From Bermanella sp049115935 (GTDB taxonomy: Bacteria > Pseudomonadota > Gammaproteobacteria > Pseudomonadales > Oceanobacteraceae), in NCBI GenBank assembly GCA_049115935.1, contig JAGDZK010000090.1:1-38387 (forward strand): 38,387 bases of DNA. Direction: 5' to 3'. A model generated the notes under the pieces. That model was given only the letters and a program-made list of their open reading frames with translations, ran no database searches and was not told where the DNA came from. The position numbers and the translations under genes were made by a program. Below are positions 15,081-22,873 of the stretch, in pieces; the stretch's first letter is position 1; each line of letters starts with the position of its first letter.

Positions 15081-15746
15081 TTAAGCATTTGGCTTTGGCG
15101 TTAACTGATAGACCCGTTGAAATAATTCAGGTAATCCGTTTTGGGCAAAGCGTGGTTCATGTTCAATAATATTAGCGCTCTTAAGCTCGGTTATGGCGTA
15201 AGACGCTTGGTAATGCTGTTTTACTTCGTTGTCACTTAATGCAAATGGCGGACCTTGCATTAATGATTGCTGATAATCTAATGTAATTAAACATTGCTGC
15301 GCACTTGGACAAAGCTGCGTAAGGTGCTGGGTATATAACCCTCTCATGTTTTGAGGTAAGGCGATCAATGCTGCACGATCATAAACCCACTGCACCTTGT
15401 CTAATTGCACCGGGGTTAGCTTGAAAAAATCCCCTGCATAAATCGTCAGGTTTTCAGCTTGATAACACTGGCCACCTTCCCACGGGGTAACACTTGGTTG
15501 CAATCCTAGGCGTTCAAATACCGACTTTACTGCATCTTCGCTTAACTCATTAGCAGTCACTTGATAACCAAGTTGTAAAAAAAAGTCGATGTCTAAGGTT
15601 TTACCACACAAGGGTAAAAAGACATGTAGATTGTCTTGCTGCTGACTAAGCTGTGGCCATAACGCGATCAACCATGGATGAGGCTTAGGCAAATGAAAGC
15701 CGATTTCATTTTTTTGCCATTTATTCAGCCAAAACTGTGCTTCCAT
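15081..15746 (-). CDS. tpm: Thiopurine S-methyltransferase
   Basis: A 221-residue SAM-dependent methyltransferase of the TPMT family. The N-terminus FWLNKWQKNEIGFHLPKPHP, the motif VFLPLCGKTLDIDFFLQLGY (SAM-binding motif I) and WVYDRAALIALPQNMR are characteristic. Bacterial homologues methylate thiopurines and confer tolerance to tellurite and selenium oxyanions. Length is normal. The neighbour ygfX ends 1 bp before its start, so ygfX, tpm and the CvfB-like gene likely form one leftward transcript with sdhE. Confidence 0.92.
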   Translation of the reverse strand: MEAQFWLNKWQKNEIGFHLPKPHPWLIALWPQLSQQQDNLHVFLPLCGKTLDIDFFLQLGYQVTANELSEDAVKSVFERLGLQPSVTPWEGGQCYQAENLTIYAGDFFKLTPVQLDKVQWVYDRAALIALPQNMRGLYTQHLTQLCPSAQQCLITLDYQQSLMQGPPFALSDNEVKQHYQASYAITELKSANIIEHEPRFAQNGLPELFQRVYQLTPKPNA

Positions 15747-15747
15747 G

Positions 15748-16206
15748 TTATGCCTCTTTTGTTTGATAGTCGCTGCGCATTAATGCCACCAGTTGACGAT
15801 GATGTTCTGTATCACATGCATCCTTCATTATAATATCCCAGTGCCAGGGCGCGCTGTTTTGTAATGGACTAGATACCTGTTGACGGTACTGCAATATCAC
15901 ACATAAAGGCCACACTTGATGAGCACGTACAGCAACATTCATCCATTCACCGGAATGCTTTAATCGGGCTTTGCCATTGTAAAATTGCCACTGGCGTAAA
16001 CGGCTAAATACAAAGCCATGCTCACGAAGCTTTTTAAGGTATAGACCTTGAACCGCCATGATGGGTAACAAACACAAGATAACACTCATGTGAAAGTAAT
16101 GACTGATCACCCAAACATAAGCCAATATTAAAGTCCCATGGACCCAATATTGGCCACGCACCAATAAAGGTGACGCTTGGACAGTTAAGTTAACTGGGTT
16201 GTACAC
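15748..16206 (-). CDS. ygfX: YgfX-family membrane protein (CptA-like)
   Basis: With a GTG start at 16206 the product has 152 residues and begins MYNPVNLTVQASPLLVRGQY, matching the usual start of YgfX just before two membrane segments (about HGTLILAYVWVISHYFHM and SVILCLLPIMAVQG). The soluble C-terminus carries W-rich strands. The ATG at 16296 is in frame, but the first 30 codons would lie entirely over sdhE and look like a shadow. The gene overlaps sdhE by 17 bp, as in Enterobacteria, where YgfX (CptA) is described as an inner-membrane toxin paired with SdhE/CptB. The toxin role is debated; the family call rests on synteny and topology. Confidence 0.75.
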   Translation of the reverse strand: MYNPVNLTVQASPLLVRGQYWVHGTLILAYVWVISHYFHMSVILCLLPIMAVQGLYLKKLREHGFVFSRLRQWQFYNGKARLKHSGEWMNVAVRAHQVWPLCVILQYRQQVSSPLQNSAPWHWDIIMKDACDTEHHRQLVALMRSDYQTKEA

Positions 16207-16474
16207 GTTTAAGAATAATATCGACGATATCAGCGTGATCCTGGTCGTCAGGGCGACCGTTTTGCATAAACCATTTGAATAAATCTGGGTCTTCACAATC
16301 CAGCAACTTACGGTATTTAGCTTGGTTTTCTTCGCTTAAATCGCTATAGGCTTCTTCTAGAAACGGCAGTAACAACACGTCTAGCTCTAACATGCCACGA
16401 CGACTGTGCCACCATAGACGTTTCTTTTCTGTGGCCAATTGCTCGGCGGTCATTTGTGAGCGATCTTCTGACAC
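16190..16474 (-). CDS. sdhE: SdhE, FAD assembly factor for succinate dehydrogenase
   Basis: A small helical protein (about 94 residues) with the family signatures KKRLWWHSRRGMLELDVLLL (RGxxE motif) and LLDCEDPDLFKWFMQ. SdhE helps attach FAD covalently to SdhA and FrdA. Two GTG codons at 16480 and 16474 can start it; 16474 is chosen because AAGAGG is then properly spaced, while it abuts 16480. It is divergent from ygfZ with 185 bp between, a layout also common in gammaproteobacteria. Confidence 0.93.
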   Translation of the reverse strand: MSEDRSQMTAEQLATEKKRLWWHSRRGMLELDVLLLPFLEEAYSDLSEENQAKYRKLLDCEDPDLFKWFMQNGRPDDQDHADIVDIILKRVQPS

Positions 16475-16659
16475 AGGCACCTCTTACATACTAACTGGTA
16501 GGGTAATTTGCGGCGAAGTATACCATTGGCGCTTAATAATTGGGAAAGCCAATGGGTCAATTGACGCTGTTTTATGGAATAAAAGGTTTCATCACTGAGG
16601 GATTTACCAATAGGGCTAATCCTGAGTAAAATAGTCGGGTTATTTATTAGGAGTTTTCC

Positions 16660-17655
16660 ATGGCTGACATTTGGTCTGAATTAGTATCAACCACTGAGCA
16701 AAGCCCCTCTTTTGATTGTGCCCTTTATCCAGTCGAGGATCAGCAAGTACTATCCATTGTGGGCCCTGATAGTAAAAAATTCATGCAAGGCCAATTTACC
16801 TGCAACCTTAATGACATTACGCCCACTCAGTTTCGCTTTGGTGCTTGCTGCAATGCAAAAGGCCGTATGGTCGCCAGCTTTTCACTATTACAGCAACAAG
16901 AAGGTCAGTATTTACTGGGGTTAGACCAGACTATCGCCACTTCTCTTGCGGCTCATTTGAAGAAATACATGGTGTTTTTTAAAGCCAAAATGCAAGTGAC
17001 TGACTATCTAGTAGCGGGTATTCAAGGGCCACAAGCATTAGAAGTATTAGCCAGTGTATTTAGCCAGGTACCAAGCGAAGACTTTGCTCAAGTTAATGAA
17101 CACGACCACAGTTTAATTAAGCTTCCTCATGATGCAGGCTTTCAATTATGGTTAGAGCCAGGTCAAGCCAAATCCACACTAACCGCTCTATCTAGTAAGT
17201 GCACACTATCAACCACCGACCTATGGAATGAGAACCTAATTCGCCATGGTATTGGCCACGTCAGTGCTAGCACCCAAGAAGCCTTTATCCCTCAGATGAT
17301 TAACCTCTCCCAAAACAATGGCATTAGTTTTAGTAAAGGCTGCTATACCGGACAAGAAATCGTTGCTCGTATGCAATACCTTGGCAAGCTCAAACGTCAT
17401 ATGTACCGACTTGGATTTGATACTCAATCACAGGTTAATAATGGTGATGAAATCTTTGTATCAGGGCAAACCAGCTCGGTAGGCGTGGTGGTTAATTGTG
17501 TCAATATAAACGCCCAACAGCAGGCGTTGGTGGTACTAGAAGATAAAGCACTGCCCCATTTAGCCGAAGGTGCCATTTTTGCTGGCACAAACCAAGCAAT
17601 TGCCAAGGAGCTGCTATCCTTACCTTATGATGTCGTGATTGAGCAGCCAGAATAA
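16660..17655 (+). CDS. ygfZ: YgfZ, folate-binding Fe-S cluster protein
   Basis: A 331-residue GcvT-like protein with the diagnostic KGCYTGQEIVARMQYLGKLK motif (about residues 226-245, containing the redox-relevant Cys228). YgfZ binds tetrahydrofolate and helps in the synthesis or repair of Fe-S enzymes, including MiaB. An AGGAG site precedes the ATG. It is divergent from sdhE/ygfX, and the HDOD gene follows 46 bp downstream. Length and motifs are normal. Confidence 0.95.
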   Translation: MADIWSELVSTTEQSPSFDCALYPVEDQQVLSIVGPDSKKFMQGQFTCNLNDITPTQFRFGACCNAKGRMVASFSLLQQQEGQYLLGLDQTIATSLAAHLKKYMVFFKAKMQVTDYLVAGIQGPQALEVLASVFSQVPSEDFAQVNEHDHSLIKLPHDAGFQLWLEPGQAKSTLTALSSKCTLSTTDLWNENLIRHGIGHVSASTQEAFIPQMINLSQNNGISFSKGCYTGQEIVARMQYLGKLKRHMYRLGFDTQSQVNNGDEIFVSGQTSSVGVVVNCVNINAQQQALVVLEDKALPHLAEGAIFAGTNQAIAKELLSLPYDVVIEQPE

Positions 17656-17701
17656 AGGAATTCCTAATTTGCTGGCCAGCCATCCAAAATAAGGACAGCC
17701 C

Positions 17702-18529
17702 ATGGCCAGCATTTTAGAAACCATTGCCACTGAACTAATTGATCAAATCAAACAAGACACCCTTGTCTTACCCAGCCTACCTGAAGTGTGCTTGCGAGTG
17801 CGGGATGTAGCCGAAGATATTGAATCCAGTATTCCGCAGTTAGCCAATATCATCAGCCAAGATGCCGCCCTTGCCGCAAGAATCATCAAGGTGGCAAATA
17901 GCCCCCTTGTTCGCACCCCTTCTGAGGTCACGGATTTAGTCACCGCTGTCAATCGCTTAGGTATTAACTTTACATCCAATCTTGCCATGGGCTTAGCCAT
18001 GGAGCAGTTATTCCAAGCCACCAGTGATGTGGTTGATCGACGCATGCGCAGTATTTGGCAGCAAAGCTCTGAAGTGGCATCTATCTGCCATGTATTGGCA
18101 AGCCATTACACCAAGCTTCATCCCGATCAAGCCATGCTAGCCGGTTTAATCCATAAAATCGGCGCTCTGCCCATACTTACTTATGCCGAAGACAATAATT
18201 CGCTTTTAAACGACGGCTTTGCACTAGATAAACTGATAGAAAAACTACACCCATTAATTGGTAGCCATATTCTTAAGGCATGGCGCTTCCCAAAAGAGTT
18301 GCTTAATGTTCCTGGTCAATATTTGAAATTTGATCGTGAAATCCCAAAGGTAGATTACGCAGACTTAGTTACAGTGGCTGTACTGCAAACTCATGCCAAC
18401 ACAGAACACCCATACGCTAAGCTTGATTGGAGTACGATTCACGCCTTTGATCGGGTGGGTCTTTCACCTGATATGGACATGGCCGACGCCATTGATATCG
18501 AAGATGATATATCCGGTTTACTCAATTAA
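17702..18529 (+). CDS. HDOD domain signalling protein
   Basis: A 275-residue single-domain HDOD protein (LPSLPEVCLRVRDVAEDIES, DAALAARIIKVANSPLVR, VNRLGINFTSNLAMGLAMEQ, MLAGLIHKIGALPIL). HDOD domains resemble HD phosphohydrolases but usually lack the metal-binding His-Asp pair; here HKIG stands where HD would be, so catalysis is unlikely. They act as adaptors in regulation. No receiver or GGDEF domain is fused. AAGGA lies before the ATG. It is probably co-transcribed with ygfZ. Confidence 0.9.
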   Translation: MASILETIATELIDQIKQDTLVLPSLPEVCLRVRDVAEDIESSIPQLANIISQDAALAARIIKVANSPLVRTPSEVTDLVTAVNRLGINFTSNLAMGLAMEQLFQATSDVVDRRMRSIWQQSSEVASICHVLASHYTKLHPDQAMLAGLIHKIGALPILTYAEDNNSLLNDGFALDKLIEKLHPLIGSHILKAWRFPKELLNVPGQYLKFDREIPKVDYADLVTVAVLQTHANTEHPYAKLDWSTIHAFDRVGLSPDMDMADAIDIEDDISGLLN

Positions 18530-18619
18530 CCCTTAAATAAAACCGAGCTAGGTCTCAGCACCAACACAGATTCAAATCTCGTCTATACTGACGGTAGTGT
18601 CTAGGACAGGGATAGATCC

Positions 18620-19207
18620 ATGGCTGATAAAAAAGAACGTTTAATCGATCAAGACCCCAATGCAGGTGATGAGTCTGAGGCTCCTGCTGGCGTAGCGTTT
18701 TACAAAAGCCCAACGTTTGCACTCGTATTAAAGGTCAGTTTGACCCTTGGAATCATCAGTACCCTAATCACAGGCTTATTCATCACTAACTCCCGCTTGA
18801 GTAACGTTGAAGAGTTATTTAAGAATACACTCACCCAAGTCACTCAAATATCAGAACAGCAAAAAGTTATTGTAGAAAACATAAAAACCCTCACCAAAGA
18901 GCATAAAGCCTTAGTCGCCAACGTGGAGACCCTAGACCTAAGCAGTGCCAAAGGGGAGCTTAGTCAGGCCCTTAAAATTCTCGACACCCAAAGTAAGGCC
19001 ATCGATAAACAATTGGCCGTGACTCGTAATGGTTTAATTAGCTTGTCCCGAATGATTCAAGGCAGCCGAGTCTGGCAAGAAGACTACAGTGGCCAGTACA
19101 AAGTATTGTTTGATCACAACAAAGAAATCAAACAAATGATTAAAGATCTACGTGGCATTCAAGACGTTAAACGTGAAGAGCCACAATATATTGAAATGGA
19201 TTTTTAA
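18620..19207 (+). CDS. Membrane-anchored coiled-coil protein of unknown function
   Basis: A 195-residue protein: charged cytoplasmic N-terminus, one membrane segment at about 33-54 (FALVLKVSLTLGIISTLITG), then a long heptad-like region at about 57-165 (VEELFKNTLTQVTQISEQQ, LSQALKILDTQSKAIDKQL). No catalytic motif was seen. It resembles the shape of chemoreceptor or cell-division accessory proteins but has no signature of either. It is in line with the HDOD gene (90 bp gap). Confidence 0.75.
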   Translation: MADKKERLIDQDPNAGDESEAPAGVAFYKSPTFALVLKVSLTLGIISTLITGLFITNSRLSNVEELFKNTLTQVTQISEQQKVIVENIKTLTKEHKALVANVETLDLSSAKGELSQALKILDTQSKAIDKQLAVTRNGLISLSRMIQGSRVWQEDYSGQYKVLFDHNKEIKQMIKDLRGIQDVKREEPQYIEMDF

Positions 19208-19234
19208 TACCTCTAAACCTTTTTTTTCCTTACA

Positions 19235-19271
19235 ATGACCAACTTATTACATTCAGGAATCAGTTGGTCAT
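19235..19271 (+). promoter_or_regulatory. Hairpin enclosing the ribosome site of the GNAT gene
   Basis: A perfect 10-bp inverted repeat: atgaccaact (19235-19244) and agttggtcat (19262-19271), with a 17-nt loop that holds the AGGA ribosome site (19255-19258). The right arm includes the first two bases of the ATG at 19270. As RNA it could hide the start codon; as DNA it could be an operator. Confidence 0.5.
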
Positions 19272-19716
19272 GAATTCTGCCCCTCCCCCACTGGCTTTAA
19301 ACAGCATTACCTTAAGTGAATGGCAAGGGGAAAACTTCCGAGCGGTTAATCAATTTTATCGCCGTCAAAAACACAAAGGCAGTGCCAGTGGTGATGAGCG
19401 GGTATTTATCATCGAACACGACTCGCAAATTATAGCCGCCGTAAGGCTAGTGCCTTATGAGGGTTATTATTGGTTACGCAGTTTGTATGTAGAGCAAACA
19501 TTACAAGGTAACAAACTGGGCACACAACTATTGGCATGTGTGCATACTCACATCTCTCAACCCATTTACTGCTTCCCTTACTTACACCTTGATCATTTTT
19601 ATCAACAAGCCGGTTATCAGCTCATTAACGAAGACCAGATGCCGCACAGCATTTTACAGCTGTATACGCGCTATAACCGTAAAGGCCAAGGTATTCTTGC
19701 CATGGCAAAAATATAA
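19270..19716 (+). CDS. GNAT-family N-acetyltransferase
   Basis: A 148-residue GNAT fold: N-terminal helices (FRAVNQFYRRQKHKGSASGD), strands (RVFIIEHDSQIIAAVRLVPY), then motif A with LRSLYVEQTLQGNKLGTQLL for acetyl-CoA phosphate binding, and a late YQQAGYQL. The substrate cannot be predicted. The ATG at 19270 is used; a TTG two codons upstream is an alternative. Its start codon lies in a hairpin. Confidence 0.88.
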   Translation: MNSAPPPLALNSITLSEWQGENFRAVNQFYRRQKHKGSASGDERVFIIEHDSQIIAAVRLVPYEGYYWLRSLYVEQTLQGNKLGTQLLACVHTHISQPIYCFPYLHLDHFYQQAGYQLINEDQMPHSILQLYTRYNRKGQGILAMAKI

Positions 19717-19885
19717 AATAAAGCAGACTCTTCTTACACGATCCAAACGCAAAATAGCAAACACTTGTACGCCGAACCATCCGTTAAAAACACTTTTACA
19801 GAGATTTTGTGATTACTCAAACTGCAGGTAGAATAGTCCCCCACGCAGCATTCTAATTGTAAAATAATATATAGAGATACAACTC

Positions 19886-20377
19886 ATGAGCAAAGCGAAC
19901 CGTTTAAGCCAAACCGCAGCTAAATTACAAAGCCTGCCAGAATTCATGCGCAGCTTCGCCATGAGCAAGGCATTTGGTAGTGTGATCAAGTACGCTGGTC
20001 ACTCAAGTGTGCGCTTTGAAAAACTAAGCCAAAATGAATGCATCGTCAGCATTAAAAATAAAAAGAAAGTACAAAACCATATTGGCGGAATTCACGCCGC
20101 TGCCATGGCGCTTTTAGCTGAAACGGCCACGGGTTTTGTCTTCGGCATGAACGTACCTGACAGTAAATTACCTCTTATTAAAAAAATGAACATCGATTAT
20201 GTGAAACGCTCAACAGGTGATATGCGTGCTGTGGCCACTTTGACCGATGAGCAAATTCAAAAAATTCAAACTGAAGAAAAAGGTGAAGTGGTGGTTTCAG
20301 TGACCATTACTGATGAAGCTAACGTTGAGCCAATTAATGCCGAAATGACTTGGGCTTGGACCGCTAAAAAACGTTAA
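19886..20377 (+). CDS. DUF4442/PaaI-like hotdog-fold thioesterase family protein
   Basis: A 163-residue protein with a hotdog-fold core: SSVRFEKLSQNECIVSIKNKK, NHIGGIHAAAMALLAETATG (central helix) and LIKKMNIDYVKRSTGDMRAV. This matches DUF4442/YiiD-like putative acyl-CoA thioesterases; the NHIGGIHAAA segment corresponds to the acyl-binding and catalytic region. Substrate unknown. A plausible promoter (ttgtga, 16 nt, tagaat at 19829-19834) lies upstream. Confidence 0.85.
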   Translation: MSKANRLSQTAAKLQSLPEFMRSFAMSKAFGSVIKYAGHSSVRFEKLSQNECIVSIKNKKKVQNHIGGIHAAAMALLAETATGFVFGMNVPDSKLPLIKKMNIDYVKRSTGDMRAVATLTDEQIQKIQTEEKGEVVVSVTITDEANVEPINAEMTWAWTAKKR

Positions 20378-20417
20378 TTGTTTTTTCTCACTTCAAGTCT
20401 CCCCCACTTGAATTAAT

Positions 20418-20456
20418 TGCGCCAATCACTACAAGCTTGGCGCAGTTATACTTTTT
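20418..20456 (+). terminator. Likely terminator after the hotdog gene
   Basis: Arms tgcgccaa (20418-20425) and ttggcgca (20437-20444) are followed by gttatac and a T6 run. A second small dyad ttcaagt/acttgaa (20392-20412) precedes it. The T-run is offset by a few bases, so it may be weak. The rest of 20378-20618 shows no gene. Confidence 0.5.
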
Positions 20457-20618
20457 TACCTCTCATTGCACGCCACTTATTATTTTCTTGTCTTAATTTA
20501 CTACCAGTGTGGCCAAATTTCACATGGGTGAAAGTTGATTCATTCTCTTTACTAAAAGCAGTGCGAAAAAGATCACCAAGAATCTTCTCGCTCATTCCAA
20601 CCATAAAAAGAGAACGCC

Positions 20619-22787
20619 ATGAATAAAGTCACGATCAGTGCATTCGGGCTCTGTGCAAGCCTTATATGCAGTACCACACTCGCCATGTCGAAGTCGCCAG
20701 CTTCTGAACCAGCCCCGCAACCTCAAGCCCAAGGCTTTACAGGGAATGTGAATGCAATGGCTCAACAGTGCTTTTCGATCCAATCACCCAGTACCGGTAA
20801 TTACCTAACCAAGTACAGCAAGGGTGGGGTAATTGATGATGGCTTAGGCTATCACTTTGTTAACACTGCAAAAGACAATGCAACTCGCTTTTTTATGAAG
20901 CCAACCTCGTTTGGTAAGTACCTAATGACTGACGTTGACGGCCGTTACTTTGCCAGCCACTTGCCGGCTGAAATCAGTGCAGGACGTTATGCCGGTAAGT
21001 TCGCAGAATGGACAATCAACAAAGAAGGCAATGATCGTTATAGTCTTCATGGCACCGCACTGAATATGAAAGTCCGTGCGCGCACTGACAAAGGCACTAT
21101 GTATTTCTTTGATTTATTAAACCCTTTTAATTTTAACAGTGAAAATACATTTAAATTAGTTGCTCAAAACAATTGTACTGACTTCCCAGAAGTCACTACC
21201 AATGTCCAAGGGGATGTAAGCGTATTAAAAGGCAATGTGAACGAGCCCATTCGCGGCTTTGTTGATCCACACACTCACATTACCTCTTATGAGTTTATGG
21301 GTGGCAAAATGATGGCAGGCAAACCGTTCCATCGCTGGGGTGTTGAAGAAGCTCTTAAGGACAGTAAAGACATTCACGGCCCGAATGGCTCTTTGGATTT
21401 AATCGGTAATATCTATACCTTTGAAGATCCAAACATGCGCTATGACACCCGTGGCTGGCCTGATTTTCCGTGGTGGCCAAATCACAAACAAATGAGCCAC
21501 TCTGGCTATTATTACAAATGGATTGAACGTGCTTATCTTTCAGGTATGCGTTTAATGGTCACAGACTTAGTCGAAAACGAAGTGCTATGTAACGTGCAGA
21601 AAACCATTAACCCAGCCAGTTGGATCAACCCAAATAGCTGTAACACCATGGACAGCATCCGTTTACAAGTTCAACGCCTACATGAAATGCAAGCTTACAT
21701 TGACGCGCAAAACGGTGGCCCAGGTAAAGGCTTCTTCCAATTAGTTTCAAGCCCAGAGCAGGCACGCCAAGTGATTGCCAATGGTCAACTTGCGGTATTA
21801 ATGGGCGTTGAAGCCAGCGAGACATTTAACTGCGGTTTAAAAGACACTTGTACCATTCACACTATCGAAGCGCAATTAAATGAGTTATACGACTTAGGTG
21901 TGCGTACTATTTTCCCAACCCATAAATTTGACAATAAATTAGGTGGCTCCGCCGTTGAAGATGGCATCATGAACCTTGGTCAGTTTTTATCGGGTGGTCG
22001 CTTTTTTGAAACAAAAGAATGTGATGATCATACCCATGGTCAGAACTTCACCTCTGGCTTCCCACTTATTGGCCAAGTGCCAGTCCTTAAAGATATTCTA
22101 AACGGGATCGGTTTGAACCCTGTGTATGATGAAAGCATCGAACACTGCAACCAACATGGTATTTCAGATTTAGGTGTGTATTTAGTGAATCGCATGATTG
22201 ATAAAAACATGCTGATTGAACTGGATCACATGAGCAACGATACTGCCACGGCTGTAATGGATATTGTTGAAGCGCGCAACTATTCAGGTGTGATTACTTC
22301 CCATAGCTGGATGCGTGATGGTAAAAACGGTGTGGTTCATGATAATACTCGTCGCTTAATTGAAGCCGGTGGCTTCAGCACCCCATATAACTCTGATGCG
22401 AACTCAGTGATTAGCAGCATCAGCCGTTACTTGGATATCGTAGAGCAAACCCCTTACCTAAACGGTGTCGGTTTTGCCACTGATATGAGTGGCTTAGGCG
22501 GTCAAGCTGGCCCACGTTATGATACCGATACCGATCCACTTGAATATCCGTACACGTCTGAGTTTGGATTAGTGTTCGATAAACAAGTATCAGGGAATCG
22601 TGTATTTGATTTAAACCAAGATGGTATTGCTCACTACGGATTGGTGGCTGACCATTTACAAGACATTCGTGAACAAGCACCTCAACGTATTTATGAATCG
22701 GTTATGAATTCAGCCGAGGCATACTTACAAATGTGGGAGCGTGCTGAAAGCAGTACCAATACAGCTCACTATGATCCTTTAAATTAA
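20619..22787 (+). CDS. Secreted M19 (renal dipeptidase)-like metallohydrolase with N-terminal beta-rich domain
   Basis: A 722-residue protein with a signal peptide (FGLCASLICSTTLAMS) and a Pro-rich linker. Residues about 50-190 have repeated CFSIQSPSTGNYLTKYSKGG / SFGKYLMTDVDGRYFAS patterns resembling a beta-trefoil. A large amidohydrolase-type domain carries VDPHTH (about 215-220; HxH metal pair), LIELDHMSNDTA (His537), SHSWMRD (His562) and GVGFATDMSGLGG. The late three motifs match the order seen in M19 membrane dipeptidases (SHVS, SHS-R, GSDFDG). The family is clearly enlarged compared with standard dipeptidases (~320-400 residues). It may be a secreted or periplasmic amide or ester hydrolase. 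Monocistronic with a strong terminator. Confidence 0.75.
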   Translation: MNKVTISAFGLCASLICSTTLAMSKSPASEPAPQPQAQGFTGNVNAMAQQCFSIQSPSTGNYLTKYSKGGVIDDGLGYHFVNTAKDNATRFFMKPTSFGKYLMTDVDGRYFASHLPAEISAGRYAGKFAEWTINKEGNDRYSLHGTALNMKVRARTDKGTMYFFDLLNPFNFNSENTFKLVAQNNCTDFPEVTTNVQGDVSVLKGNVNEPIRGFVDPHTHITSYEFMGGKMMAGKPFHRWGVEEALKDSKDIHGPNGSLDLIGNIYTFEDPNMRYDTRGWPDFPWWPNHKQMSHSGYYYKWIERAYLSGMRLMVTDLVENEVLCNVQKTINPASWINPNSCNTMDSIRLQVQRLHEMQAYIDAQNGGPGKGFFQLVSSPEQARQVIANGQLAVLMGVEASETFNCGLKDTCTIHTIEAQLNELYDLGVRTIFPTHKFDNKLGGSAVEDGIMNLGQFLSGGRFFETKECDDHTHGQNFTSGFPLIGQVPVLKDILNGIGLNPVYDESIEHCNQHGISDLGVYLVNRMIDKNMLIELDHMSNDTATAVMDIVEARNYSGVITSHSWMRDGKNGVVHDNTRRLIEAGGFSTPYNSDANSVISSISRYLDIVEQTPYLNGVGFATDMSGLGGQAGPRYDTDTDPLEYPYTSEFGLVFDKQVSGNRVFDLNQDGIAHYGLVADHLQDIREQAPQRIYESVMNSAEAYLQMWERAESSTNTAHYDPLN

Positions 22788-22819
22788 TAATCAATTTAAA
22801 CGGATAATTAAAAACTCAA

Positions 22820-22848
22820 AACCAGCTGATTGCTCAGCTGGTTTTTTT
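22820..22848 (+). terminator. Strong Rho-independent terminator
   Basis: Perfect arms aaccagctga (22820-22829) and tcagctggtt (22834-22843), loop ttgc, and a T-run to 22848. It ends the M19-like gene; with A residues on its left it could also serve the convergent norB. Confidence 0.92.
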
Positions 22849-22873
22849 ACTCTTTATTTTATTTCAATCCGTA

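Noticed and set aside
16207..16296. Extended N-terminus of YgfX beginning at an ATG at 16296
   Set aside because: The added 30 residues lie wholly over sdhE in another frame and YgfX families start near NLTVQAS; the GTG at 16206 gives the normal length and overlap.
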